A DNA stretch of 64,000 nucleotides from Nocardioides mangrovi (GCF_020073815.1 NZ_JAIQZJ010000006.1:1-64000); one strand, 5' to 3'; positions 7,745 to 17,904 are shown, counted from the first letter of the stretch. The notes: generated by a model not told the origin, from the sequence alone. Made by a program: numbers and translations.

Positions 7745-8506
7745 ATGAGCCTCCTCGACCAGGTCGACCTCAGCCTCAAGCTCGACAGGGACGAGGCCGA
7801 GGACCGCCTCGCCGCCGCCCAGAAGCGACTGCTCGCGCTCCGCCTGCACATGGGCGGGCAGACCAACGACGGGACGCTCGGTCCGCCGGTCTGCGTGGTC
7901 CTCGAGGGCTGGGATGCCGCCGGCAAGGGTGGCGCGATCCGGAGGCTGGTCGCCCCGATCGACCCGCGGCACGTCCGGGTCAGCTCCTTCGCCGCGCCCA
8001 CCCACGACGAGCTGCGACACCACTGGCTGTGGCGCTTCTGGCCGCACTTCCCCGGCTGGGGCGGGATGGCCGTCTTCGACCGGTCCTGGTACGGCCGGGT
8101 CCTCGTGGAGCGGGTCGAGGGATTCGCCGAGGAGGACGCCTGGCAGCGGGCCTACCTCGAGATCCAGGAGCTCGAGCAGATGCTGGTCGTCGAGGGCATG
8201 ATCCTGATCAAGCTCTGGCTGCACATCAGCGACGAGGAGCAGCTGGCGCGGTTCGAGGCCCGCCGCGACGACCCGCTCAAGAGCTGGAAGCTGACCGACG
8301 AGGACTGGCGCAACCGCGAGAAGCGCGCGGCGTACACCCAGGCGGTCGAGGACATGGTCGACCGCACCTCGACGCCGACCGCGCCCTGGCACCTGATCGA
8401 GGCCGAGTCGAAGCGGACGGCGCGGGTGCGCGTCGTGGAGACCGTCGTCGCCGAGATCGAGCGCGCCTACCCCGCGTCGGCCGATGCGGTGGAGGCCGCG
8501 CTGTAG
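7745..8506 (+). CDS. ppk2: Polyphosphate kinase 2 family protein
   Basis: 253-residue, one-domain PPK2, which transfers phosphate between polyphosphate and nucleotides. Walker A is GWDAAGKGG (55-63); the lid and base-binding region carry FDRSWYGRVL (111-120), and KLTDEDWRNREK lies in the C-terminal lid module. Length is typical for single-domain enzymes. Nucleotide preference (AMP, ADP, or GDP) cannot be decided here. It starts 12 bases after the methyltransferase stop and may be cotranscribed or may use a weak promoter (CAGTCT six bases before ATG). Confidence 0.93.
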   Translation: MSLLDQVDLSLKLDRDEAEDRLAAAQKRLLALRLHMGGQTNDGTLGPPVCVVLEGWDAAGKGGAIRRLVAPIDPRHVRVSSFAAPTHDELRHHWLWRFWPHFPGWGGMAVFDRSWYGRVLVERVEGFAEEDAWQRAYLEIQELEQMLVVEGMILIKLWLHISDEEQLARFEARRDDPLKSWKLTDEDWRNREKRAAYTQAVEDMVDRTSTPTAPWHLIEAESKRTARVRVVETVVAEIERAYPASADAVEAAL

Positions 8507-8511
8507 AGCCC

Positions 8512-8542
8512 TTGAGTTCGAGCGCGCTCCAGGTCGTACGTT
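8512..8542 (+). promoter_or_regulatory. Promoter of the SDR gene at 8550
   Basis: TTGAGT (8512-8517) and TACGTT (8537-8542) with a longish 19-base spacer; TACGTT ends seven bases before the ATG, so again probably leaderless. Confidence 0.45.
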
Positions 8543-8549
8543 CGAAGCC

Positions 8550-9374
8550 ATGACTACCAAGACCTGGTTCATCACCGGTGCCTCCCGCGGCTTCGGCCGC
8601 GAGTGGACCATCGCCGCCCTCGAGCGCGGCGACAGGGTCGCCGCCACCGCGCGCGACACCAGCACGCTCGACGACCTCGTGCAGAAGTACGGCGACGCGC
8701 TGCTGCCGATCCGGCTCGACGTCACCGATCGCGACGCCGACTTCGCCGCCGTCCGGCAGGCCCACGAGCACTTCGGCCGCCTCGACGTCGTCGTCAACAA
8801 CGCCGGCTACGGGCACTTCGGCTTCGTCGAGGAGCTGACCGAGCAGGAGTTCCGCGACCAGATGGAGACCAACGTCTTCGGCGCGATGTGGGTGACGCAG
8901 GCGGCGCTTCCGTTCCTGCGGGAGCAGGGCTCCGGCCACATCCTCCAGGTGTCGTCGATCGGCGGCATCTCGGCGTTCCCGCTCGTCGGCGCCTACCACG
9001 CGTCGAAGTGGGCGCTGGAGGGCTTCTCCCAGGCGCTCTCGCAGGAGGTCGCCGACTTCGGGATCCACGTCACCCTGATCGAGCCCGGCGGCTTCGCCAC
9101 CGACTGGGGCGGCTCGTCGTCGAAGCGCTCGGCCGAGCTGCCGGCGTACGCCGAGCTGCACGAGAAGACCGTCGAGGCGCGGAAGAAGCGCGTCGGCACG
9201 CCCGGCGACCCCACCGCCTCCGCGGCCGCCGTGCTGGCGATCGTGGACGCCGAGGAGCCGCCGCTGCGGGCCTTCCTCGGCTCCGCCCCGCTCGGCATCG
9301 CGAAGGCCGACTACGCGTCGCGCATCGCGTCGTGGGAGCAGTGGCAGCCCAACGCGGAGCTCGCCCAGGGCTGA
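8550..9374 (+). CDS. SDR family NAD(P)-dependent oxidoreductase
   Basis: 274-residue classical short-chain dehydrogenase. TGASRGFG (9-16) binds the cofactor, NNAG marks the fourth strand region, and the catalytic YHASK has Tyr149 and Lys153 after SSIGG. Substrate unknown; members with a similar sequence are often annotated as general ketoreductases. It sits between ppk2 and aconitase and seems to be its own unit: a leaderless-type promoter precedes it and a small hairpin (9390-9409) follows it. Confidence 0.9.
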   Translation: MTTKTWFITGASRGFGREWTIAALERGDRVAATARDTSTLDDLVQKYGDALLPIRLDVTDRDADFAAVRQAHEHFGRLDVVVNNAGYGHFGFVEELTEQEFRDQMETNVFGAMWVTQAALPFLREQGSGHILQVSSIGGISAFPLVGAYHASKWALEGFSQALSQEVADFGIHVTLIEPGGFATDWGGSSSKRSAELPAYAELHEKTVEARKKRVGTPGDPTASAAAVLAIVDAEEPPLRAFLGSAPLGIAKADYASRIASWEQWQPNAELAQG

Positions 9375-9389
9375 ACGAGGGTGGGTCGC

Positions 9390-9409
9390 GGTCGAGTTGT
9401 CGCTCGACC
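9390..9409 (+). terminator. Small hairpin after the SDR gene
   Basis: GGTCGAG and CTCGACC form a 7-bp stem with a 6-base loop, 16 bases after the stop codon. There is no U-tract, so termination is only a possibility. Confidence 0.3.
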
Positions 9410-9416
9410 TCGTGTA

Positions 9417-9430
9417 TCTTGATGTCAAGA
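9417..9430. promoter_or_regulatory. Palindromic candidate operator upstream of aconitase
   Basis: TCTTGA and TCAAGA are perfect 6-base inverted arms around a 2-base centre (TCTTGATGTCAAGA), 146 bases before the aconitase start. The compact dyad in an otherwise GC-rich region looks like a repressor site; I cannot name the regulator with confidence. Confidence 0.55.
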
Positions 9431-9455
9431 GATCTTCTGGTCCGGCCGTCGCCGT

Positions 9456-9501
9456 ACGAGCGCGGGAAGAGTTAGGGCAGCCTTCCTTTTCCCGCGCTCG
9501 T
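9456..9501. promoter_or_regulatory. 13-bp inverted repeat enclosing a DtxR/IdeR-like box
   Basis: ACGAGCGCGGGAA (9456-9468) and its exact complement (9489-9501) enclose 20 bases. The loop and first right-arm bases (9472-9490) read TTAGGGCAGCCTTCCTTTT, matching 14 of 19 positions of the degenerate DtxR/IdeR consensus TWAGGTTAGSCTWACCTWA, strongest in the left half. It may be an iron-responsive operator, an RNA hairpin in the aconitase leader, or both; the transcription start is not known. Confidence 0.45.
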
Positions 9502-9562
9502 CGACGGCGGCAGGATGGGGATCGCGATCTGGACGACGACGAGACATCAGGAGATGACTGCT

Positions 9563-12364
<2,802 letters not shown>

Positions 12365-12390
12365 TTGCCGACCCGGCGCAGATTCACCCT

Positions 12391-12439
12391 CGAGTCGGCG
12401 TTGATTCACCCTGATCGTGGGTGAGTCAACGCCGACTCG
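12391..12439 (+). terminator. Long hairpin after acnA
   Basis: Arms 12391-12411 and 12419-12439 pair over 21 positions with one G-U wobble around a 7-base loop, starting 27 bases after the acnA stop. No U-tract follows. A ten-base direct repeat, GATTCACCCT, occurs at 12381-12390 and 12403-12412, so this may alternatively be a dispersed palindromic element that also terminates transcription. Confidence 0.6.
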
Positions 12440-12501
12440 GCATTTCGGCCCCACCTTCAGGCCCGCGACGCCCTGGCCCGGCTGCGGCTGGAGGCGCTGG
12501 A

Positions 12502-12507
12502 TACCGT
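12502..12507 (+). promoter_or_regulatory. -10 hexamer of the thiamine-binding protein gene
   Basis: TACCGT, six bases before the ATG at 12514, with no ribosome-binding site; leaderless pattern. Confidence 0.5.
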
Positions 12508-12513
12508 TTCCCC

Positions 12514-12813
12514 ATGATCGTGGCCATGAGCATCTCGCCCGGTGTCGCCGACGAGACCGGTTCGGTGTCGGAGGCTGTCGCCGCCGCCGTCCGGGTGGTG
12601 AAGGAGTCGGGACTGCCCTACGAGCTCAACTCGATGTTCACCAACATCGAGGGGGAGTGGGACGAGGTGATGGCCGTGGTGAAGCAGGCCGTCGACGTCG
12701 TCACCGCGGTGTCGCCGCGGGTCGGCCTCGTGCTCAAGGCCGACATCCGGCCCGGGTACGACGGGCAGATGACCGCAAAGGTCGAACGGGTCGAGCGGCT
12801 CCTCGGTGACTGA
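12514..12813 (+). CDS. Thiamine-binding protein, MTH1187/YkoF family
   Basis: 99 residues, a single ferredoxin-like domain of the MTH1187/DUF77 family (MIVAMSISPG...GLPYELNSMFTNIEGEWDEVMAVVKQAVD...RVGLVLKADIRPGYDGQM). Members bind thiamine or its pyrimidine; some act with transporters. No thiamine transporter or THI-box riboswitch is visible next to it, so the physiological role here is open. Its stop overlaps the start of the DUF3105 gene by eight bases. A coding-like frame extends upstream, but the hairpin and -10 hexamer support ATG 12514. Confidence 0.85.
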   Translation: MIVAMSISPGVADETGSVSEAVAAAVRVVKESGLPYELNSMFTNIEGEWDEVMAVVKQAVDVVTAVSPRVGLVLKADIRPGYDGQMTAKVERVERLLGD

Positions 12814-13468
12814 CCACTCACCGATCCCGCCGCCTCCGCCGTACCCGCCGCCGGCCCAGGAGGAGCCGGGTCCGCACCTGGTCGCGTCGTACCCGACCCC
12901 GCCGACGCCGTCGCGCCGTGGCCCGGTGATCGCGCTCGCCGTGGTCGGCGCCGCGATCGTGGTCGCGCTGGCGGTGGGCGTCGCCCTGCTCACCGGCAGC
13001 GAGCCGGTGCCGCGCGACCTGTCGGCGGTGACGTCCTACTCCGACCTCGCGGTCACGCACACCGACGGCGACGTCGACTACCCGCAGAGCCCGCCGGTGG
13101 GCGGCGAGCACGCCCCGGCGTGGCTCGAGTGCGGGGTCTACGACGACCCGGTGCGTGACGAGAACGCCGTGCACGACCTGGAGCACGGCGCCGTGTGGAT
13201 CAGCTACCGGCCCGGCCTCGCCGACGACGACGTCGCGACGCTGGCGGGGGAGCTGCCGCAGAACGGCATCATGGCGCCCTACCCCGGGCTCGACGCCCCG
13301 GTCGTCGTGACCGTCTGGGGCGAGCAGCTGGCGCTCACCGGCGCCGACGACCCCCGGCTCGAGCTCTTCATCCAGCGGTACGGCGGGGGCGAGACGGCGC
13401 CCGAGCCCTTCGCGTCCTGCGCGGGCGGGATCACGAACCCCGGGGGCCAGCAGGGGACGGACGTGTGA
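12806..13468 (+). CDS. DUF3105 family membrane-anchored protein
   Basis: 220 residues. A proline-rich cytoplasmic N-terminus (IPPPPPYPPPAQ) leads to one transmembrane helix (about 38-61) and an extracytoplasmic DUF3105 domain with the family hallmark HAPAWLECGVYDDPV...AVHDLEHGAVWISYRP. The conserved Cys and His residues suggest metal or redox chemistry, but no function is established. GTG start overlaps the thiamine-binding gene. The 3' end overlaps the convergent GNAT gene by 38 bases, an unusually long convergent overlap. Confidence 0.85.
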   Translation: MTDHSPIPPPPPYPPPAQEEPGPHLVASYPTPPTPSRRGPVIALAVVGAAIVVALAVGVALLTGSEPVPRDLSAVTSYSDLAVTHTDGDVDYPQSPPVGGEHAPAWLECGVYDDPVRDENAVHDLEHGAVWISYRPGLADDDVATLAGELPQNGIMAPYPGLDAPVVVTVWGEQLALTGADDPRLELFIQRYGGGETAPEPFASCAGGITNPGGQQGTDV

Positions 13469-14243
13469 GCTCGGCCTGGAGCTGGGTCTCGGTGCCCTCG
13501 AAGCCCAGCGCCCGGTAGATCCGGATCGCGTGGTGGTCGGGATCGGCCACGATCACCAGCGTGTGGGCGTCGAGCTCGCGCAGCGCGAAGGTGCCGGCCG
13601 CGTGCACGAGCGTGCCGGCGAGCCCACGGCCGCGGGTCTCCGGGTGGGTCTGCACCTCCTGGTAGCGGATCAGGCCGTCCCCGGCCCGCACCACGCCCAG
13701 GGTCGCGACCAGCCGCTCGTTGTCGAACGCGCCGAACCACACGGCCGTGCCCGCCTCGGTCAGCCGGCGCTCGGCCTCGGCCCGGAGCCGGCTGAACTCC
13801 ACGAACTCCGGCGACGACCCGTCGTGGCAGGCGAGGTCGAGCTGCACCCGCTGGGCCCAGTCGCCGTCGTCGACGAGCGCCCGCAGCAGCGCGGTCCGGT
13901 TGGGGCGCCGGGGCTCGCGCAGTGCGCTCGCCGTCATCACGACCGACCCTGACACGGCGTACCCGACGTCGGCGAGCGCGCGCAGGTCGCCGATGCTCCC
14001 GTCCGGCAGGTCCACGCCGACCGCGCGGTGGGTGATGTCGGGGAGCTCGGCGGCGAAGAGCTCGTCGATCCGGCCGATGTCGCGAGCCAGCGGCGTGCGG
14101 CGGAGCAGCAGGAAGTTGCCCCAGCGGTAGGTCGGGTTGTCGGGTGTGCGGACCACGGCGTACGTCGAGCGGTCGACCACCTCGCTGCCCCCGAGGCGCA
14201 GCAGCGCGAGATCGGTGCGCCAGCCGAGACCGAGGACTTCCAT
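13431..14243 (-). CDS. GNAT family N-acetyltransferase
   Basis: 270 residues. The C-terminal half (about 165-255) is a GNAT domain: YQEVQTHPETRGRGLAGTLVHAAG carries the acetyl-CoA pyrophosphate loop (RGRGLAGT) and HHAIRIYRALGFEGTE the typical C-terminal helix and strand. The N-terminal 130 residues look like a second, degenerate GNAT repeat. Acceptor substrate unknown. Start ATG 14243 follows TACCGT by seven bases. The last 38 bases overlap the end of the DUF3105 gene. Confidence 0.85.
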   Translation of the reverse strand: MEVLGLGWRTDLALLRLGGSEVVDRSTYAVVRTPDNPTYRWGNFLLLRRTPLARDIGRIDELFAAELPDITHRAVGVDLPDGSIGDLRALADVGYAVSGSVVMTASALREPRRPNRTALLRALVDDGDWAQRVQLDLACHDGSSPEFVEFSRLRAEAERRLTEAGTAVWFGAFDNERLVATLGVVRAGDGLIRYQEVQTHPETRGRGLAGTLVHAAGTFALRELDAHTLVIVADPDHHAIRIYRALGFEGTETQLQAELTRPSPAGPRGS

Positions 14244-14250
14244 GCGCGGG

Positions 14251-14256
14251 ACGGTA
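14251..14256 (-). promoter_or_regulatory. -10 hexamer of the GNAT gene at 13431-14243
   Basis: TACCGT on the minus strand, seven bases before the ATG; leaderless pattern. Confidence 0.5.
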
Positions 14257-14280
14257 GTGGCCCGATGTCACCATGAAGGC

Positions 14281-14688
14281 ATGGATTCGGTGACGGAGAC
14301 GTTTCGGACGGGCGCCGACGAGGCGGTCCTCGACCTGACCGATGTGTGCCGGCGGTACGTCGAGGGGCGCGGTGACGGGCTGCTGCACGTCTTCGTGCCG
14401 CACGCCACCGCCGGCCTCGCGATCCTCGAGACCGGCGCGGGCAGCGACGACGACCTCCTCGCCGCGCTGGCCGACCTGCTGCCCGCCGACGATCGCTGGC
14501 GGCACCGGCACGGCAGCCGCGGCCACGGTCGCTCGCACGTGATGCCGGCGCTGGTCCCGCCGTACGCCACCGTCCCCGTGCTCGGCGGCCGGCTCGCCCT
14601 CGGCACCTGGCAGAGCATCTGCCTGGTCGACCTCAACGTCGACAACCACGACCGCGAGGTGCGGTTCAGCTTCCTGGCAAGCGCGTGA
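14281..14688 (+). CDS. YjbQ family (UPF0047) protein
   Basis: 135 residues, one domain. The family signature HVFVPHATAGLAILE...DDDLLAAL...HRHGSRGHGRSHVMPALVPPYATVPVLGGRLALGTWQSICLVDLN is nearly complete, including the clustered histidines that would bind metal. YjbQ proteins show weak thiamine-phosphate-synthase activity in E. coli, but the native role is uncertain. Start ATG at 14281 is 37 bases from the divergent GNAT start. Overlaps the next gene by GTGA, so both are cotranslated. Confidence 0.88.
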   Translation: MDSVTETFRTGADEAVLDLTDVCRRYVEGRGDGLLHVFVPHATAGLAILETGAGSDDDLLAALADLLPADDRWRHRHGSRGHGRSHVMPALVPPYATVPVLGGRLALGTWQSICLVDLNVDNHDREVRFSFLASA

Positions 14689-15485
14689 CCGGAAGCGACA
14701 CCGAGGTCGCGCTCGCGGCCGCCGCGGCCGGCGCAGCGGAGGTGCGCTCACGGTACGGCGGCCCGCTGACCCACTACGCGAAGTCCGACACGGACTTCGC
14801 CACCGAGGCGGATGTCGAGGCCGAGCGCGCGATCCTCGCGGTGATCCGCGACGCGCGCCCCGAGGACGCCTTCCTGGGCGAGGAGTCCGGGGCGAGCGGG
14901 GCCGACGGCGCCGGTCGCCGATGGCTCGTCGACCCGCTGTGCGGCACCCTGAACTACGCCGTCACCACGCCGCTGGTCGCCGTCAACGTCGCGCTCCTCG
15001 ACGCCGGCGGCACCGTGCTCGCAGCGGTGAGCGTCGACCCGGTTGCCGACGAGACCTTCTGGACCGACGGCTCGGTGGCCCTGCTCCGCGCGGCCGGCCG
15101 CGACGTACCGCTCGTGCCCTCGGCCGACTCCCGCCTCGTGGACGTCAATCTCGACGCCGTGCATCCCGATACCGGTCGCTTCCGACCCGCCGCGCTGCTC
15201 GGCCTGCCGGACTTCCGCAGCCGGTACGGCGGTCGCGTGCTGTCGACGACCCTCGCCCTCGCCTGGGTCGCCGCCGGCCGGCGCGCGGCGTACGTCACGG
15301 ACGGCCACTTCGTCGACAACGTCCACTTCGCCGCGGGGATCGCGCTCTGTCGCGCAGCAGGCTGCGTCGTCACCGACCTCCGCGGTGAGCCTCTCGACTC
15401 TCCGGGCGGCAGCGGGCTGGTGGCCGCCGCCGATGCGGCGACGCACGCCGACCTGCTCGAGCTGGCCGAGCTCGCATCGCGATAG
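14685..15485 (+). CDS. Inositol-monophosphatase-family protein with altered metal site
   Basis: 266 residues with the overall IMPase fold: GEESG (65-69) retains the first metal ligands and WLVDPLCGTLNY (80-91) is motif A. In active enzymes motif A reads DPxDGTxN; here Asp83 is kept but the second metal-binding Asp is Cys86. The C-terminal WDxAAG motif reads VHFAAG, replacing Trp-Asp with Val-His. At least two expected metal ligands are therefore changed, so it may be a non-catalytic relative or use different chemistry. Coupled to the YjbQ gene by a GTGA overlap. Confidence 0.8.
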   Translation: MTGSDTEVALAAAAAGAAEVRSRYGGPLTHYAKSDTDFATEADVEAERAILAVIRDARPEDAFLGEESGASGADGAGRRWLVDPLCGTLNYAVTTPLVAVNVALLDAGGTVLAAVSVDPVADETFWTDGSVALLRAAGRDVPLVPSADSRLVDVNLDAVHPDTGRFRPAALLGLPDFRSRYGGRVLSTTLALAWVAAGRRAAYVTDGHFVDNVHFAAGIALCRAAGCVVTDLRGEPLDSPGGSGLVAAADAATHADLLELAELASR

Positions 15486-15511
15486 CGACCACGGCCGGGC
15501 CGTCGCCGGGT

Positions 15512-15517
15512 TAGCCT
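15512..15517 (+). promoter_or_regulatory. -10 hexamer of the secreted protein gene
   Basis: TAGCCT, six bases before GTG 15524 and nine before ATG 15527; leaderless pattern. Confidence 0.45.
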
Positions 15518-15523
15518 CCTCCG

Positions 15524-16255
15524 GTGATGTCTCGGGGCGCCCGTGCGCTGCTCTCCACGCTGGCCGTCGTGGCCGGCCTGCTCGCGGTCCCGGTCATCCC
15601 CGCGCACGCCGACGACGAGCCCGACACCACGCCCCCGCAGGTGCGCCTCAACCCGTGCCTGGACGGCGAGACCAGCTGCCAGCGGGTCCGGGCCGAGGTG
15701 TACGGCGACCTGGAGCCGGGCGACGACCTCGCCGTGCTCGGCGCCCGGATCGGGGACCAGGTGCTCGCCGAGCAGGTCTACGACGACGGCACCGGCTTCG
15801 TCCCGCACGGGAGCTTCGTGAGCTACGGGAACGACGTGGTCATCCCCTACGACTACGCCCTCAGCATCCCGGTGCCGGCCGGCACCAGCGACATCACGTT
15901 CTACGCCCGCGACCTCGAGGGCAACACGAGCGAGCTGACCACCACGGTCGACGGCCCGGTCCCGCCCGGACCCGTGCGGCACCTGACCGCCGAGATCACC
16001 AGCGCCCGGCACGCCGACGTCGAGTGGAGGGTCCCGAACCTCAAGGGGAGCTGCTGCGCGAGGTACGTCGCGACCACGCCCGGCCACAGGGACAAGCACG
16101 CCGGAAGCTACCCGCCGGTGTACCAAGGCGCTCGGATCCACTACGCGGGTCTTGGCCCCGGCTGGCACCGGTTCACCGTCCGCGCCACCACGGAGGGCGG
16201 GAGCGGGCCGGCGCGGTCGGTCCGGCTCTACGTGCCGCACCAGCGTCACCGCTGA
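15524..16255 (+). CDS. Secreted protein of unknown function
   Basis: 243 residues. An N-terminal signal peptide (basic MMSRGAR, hydrophobic core about 8-26, cleavage probably after AHA at about 29) shows export by the Sec route. The mature part has beta-rich segments of fibronectin-III style (PGPVRHLTAEIT...HADVEWRVPN; GWHRFTVRATTEGGSGPARSV) near 145-240, and two or three cysteines that could form disulfides. No catalytic motif is seen. Start could be GTG 15524 or ATG 15527. Ends 14 bases from the convergent QueA-like gene. Confidence 0.75.
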   Translation: MMSRGARALLSTLAVVAGLLAVPVIPAHADDEPDTTPPQVRLNPCLDGETSCQRVRAEVYGDLEPGDDLAVLGARIGDQVLAEQVYDDGTGFVPHGSFVSYGNDVVIPYDYALSIPVPAGTSDITFYARDLEGNTSELTTTVDGPVPPGPVRHLTAEITSARHADVEWRVPNLKGSCCARYVATTPGHRDKHAGSYPPVYQGARIHYAGLGPGWHRFTVRATTEGGSGPARSVRLYVPHQRHR

Positions 16256-16269
16256 CCCGGCGGAGCGGC

Positions 16270-17232
16270 TCAGGGCAGGAGGAGCATGGTGTCGCCGAAC
16301 TCGTGCCAGAGGTAGTCGGCGGTGAGGTCGGCGTAGCCGCGGGCGACGAGGGTGGGACCGGCGACCGCGCGGAGCAGGTGGAGGTGGGAGGCCTCGGGCT
16401 CGTGGAGGCCGGTGAGGAGGCCGGTGACCACCGTGGCGGGGTGTGCCGGGCCGAGGACGAGGGAGGTCCAGCCGGCCGACGGGACGACCCGCCCGTCGAA
16501 GGCGGAGGACTCCAGGGCCCGGACGACGGTGGTGCCGACGGCGACGACGCGGCGGCCGGCGGCGAGGGTCGAGTTGACCAGGCGGGCGGTGGCGGCGGGG
16601 ACGACGTACTCCTCGGGCTGCGGTGGCTCGTGCTTCTCCTGGCTGGCGACGCCGGTGTGCAGCACCAGCGGCGCGACGGCGACACCGGCCGCCATCAGCG
16701 ACACCAGCACCGCCGCCGTCAGCGGCCGCCCGGCGGACGGCATCTCGGCGGATCCGGGGTGCCGGGCGTAGACGTTCTGGAGCGAGTCGAGCGGCCAGGA
16801 GCCGCGCACGTAGGAGTAGTGGATCGGCTGCCCCCACTCCTGGAGGTAGGCGACCCGGTCGACCGCCGGCGACGGCAGCGCGCGCCACAGCCGGGTCTGG
16901 CCGGGCGGGTACGGCGCGTCGATCCGCAGGGACACCCCGCCGGGGAGCGGCACGACCTCCCCGGGCACCGGCGTGGCCGGTCCTGCGTTGTCGGGCTGTC
17001 GCAGCTCGACCACCCACGACCCGTCGTCGAGCGAGGTCGAGACGTGCAGGCCGGGCAGTGCGGACGGCAGCGTCGCGCTGGTGTTGACCACGACCAGGTC
17101 GCCGGGGGAGAGGTGGGACGCCAGGTCGCGGGCGACCGCGTGGGTCGTGCCCGACGGTGTGACCACGGCGAGCCGGACCCCGTCGCGGGCGACGCCGCGG
17201 GCCTCGGGAGGGACGACAGCGGAGAGGCTCAT
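16270..17232 (-). CDS. QueA-like protein (SAM:tRNA ribosyltransferase-isomerase family)
   Basis: 320 residues, slightly shorter than E. coli QueA (about 356 from memory). Family features include RDGVRLAVV, LSPGDLVVVNTSATLPSAL, IHYSYVRGSW, the active-site-like EMPSAGRPLT, LHTGVASQEKHEPPQPEEYVVPAATARLVN and GTTVVRALES. QueA adds the cyclopentane ring of queuosine to tRNA, but no other queuosine gene is near, and most actinobacteria are not thought to make queuosine de novo, so a different tRNA or small-molecule substrate is possible. Start ATG 17232 overlaps the upstream SDR stop by four bases, coupling the two. Confidence 0.75.
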   Translation of the reverse strand: MSLSAVVPPEARGVARDGVRLAVVTPSGTTHAVARDLASHLSPGDLVVVNTSATLPSALPGLHVSTSLDDGSWVVELRQPDNAGPATPVPGEVVPLPGGVSLRIDAPYPPGQTRLWRALPSPAVDRVAYLQEWGQPIHYSYVRGSWPLDSLQNVYARHPGSAEMPSAGRPLTAAVLVSLMAAGVAVAPLVLHTGVASQEKHEPPQPEEYVVPAATARLVNSTLAAGRRVVAVGTTVVRALESSAFDGRVVPSAGWTSLVLGPAHPATVVTGLLTGLHEPEASHLHLLRAVAGPTLVARGYADLTADYLWHEFGDTMLLLP

Positions 17233-17870
17233 GCGAGCACCAGGTCCAGCAGTCGCGGTACGACGGTCTCCGGCAGCGGCCGGTCGCTGATGTCCTCGCC
17301 GGGGAACGCCGCCTGGTGCATCGCCGTGCGCAGGTCGCCGGGATCGACGGCGTACGCCCGCACCTGGGGCTCCTCGGCCGCGAGCACCCGTGTGGCGTGG
17401 GCGAGGGCGGCCTTGGAGGATCCGTAGCCGCCCCAGCCCTCGTAGGCCTCGACGCCTGCGTCGGAGCTGATGTTGAGGACCCGGCCGCCCCGTGCGCGCA
17501 GCTGTGGGAGCAGCGTGGCGGTCAGCGCCATCGGCGCGACGACGTTGACGTCGAGGATGTGCGCGTAGACGGTGGGGTCGAGGTCCACGAACCGGGGGAG
17601 CGGGCTCGCACCGAGCGTGCTCGCGTTGTTGATCAGCAGCTCGGCGCCGCCGAGCTCGTCCGCCCACGACGCCAGGGCGCTGCGGTGCCACGAGTCGGTG
17701 ACGTCGCCCGGTACGGCGACGTGCGGCCCGCCGGGCAGTGCGTCGATCGCGGAAATGAGTCGCGTGGCGTCGCGCGCGTCGGCGACGATCGTCCAGCCGG
17801 ACTCGGCGAGATGGGTGGCGAGGGCGAGGCCCAGGCCCTGGGAGGCTCCGGTGATGACGGCAACAGGCAT
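17229..17870 (-). CDS. SDR family oxidoreductase
   Basis: 213-residue short-chain dehydrogenase: TGASQGLG (7-14), NNAS and SSDAG...YGSSK provide the cofactor site and Ser-Tyr-Lys triad. The C-terminus is short, without a large substrate-binding cap. Substrate unknown; coupling to a QueA-like protein is unusual. I chose ATG 17870, giving MPVAVITG; a start fifteen bases upstream would add MHLCL but runs into the shared operator region. Divergent from the GNAT gene with about 21 bases between starts. Confidence 0.85.
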   Translation of the reverse strand: MPVAVITGASQGLGLALATHLAESGWTIVADARDATRLISAIDALPGGPHVAVPGDVTDSWHRSALASWADELGGAELLINNASTLGASPLPRFVDLDPTVYAHILDVNVVAPMALTATLLPQLRARGGRVLNISSDAGVEAYEGWGGYGSSKAALAHATRVLAAEEPQVRAYAVDPGDLRTAMHQAAFPGEDISDRPLPETVVPRLLDLVLA

Positions 17871-17882
17871 GAGACAAAGGTG

Positions 17883-17904
17883 CAAGTTGAAGTGAACTTG
17901 AAGT
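17883..17904. promoter_or_regulatory. Candidate operator between divergent SDR and GNAT genes
   Basis: CAAGTT (17883-17888) and AACTTG (17895-17900) are perfect inverted arms with a 6-base spacer, and TTGAAGT is directly repeated at 17887 and 17898, one helical turn apart. The A/T-rich block overlaps the only plausible start codons of the GNAT gene, so a regulator bound here could affect both directions. Confidence 0.5.

Noticed and set aside
12514..12813. Thiamine (THI-box) riboswitch before the thiamine-binding protein gene
   Set aside because: The upstream gap contains only the acnA hairpin and a -10 hexamer; THI-box core sequences such as CTGAGA and the conserved GG-rich arm are not found.
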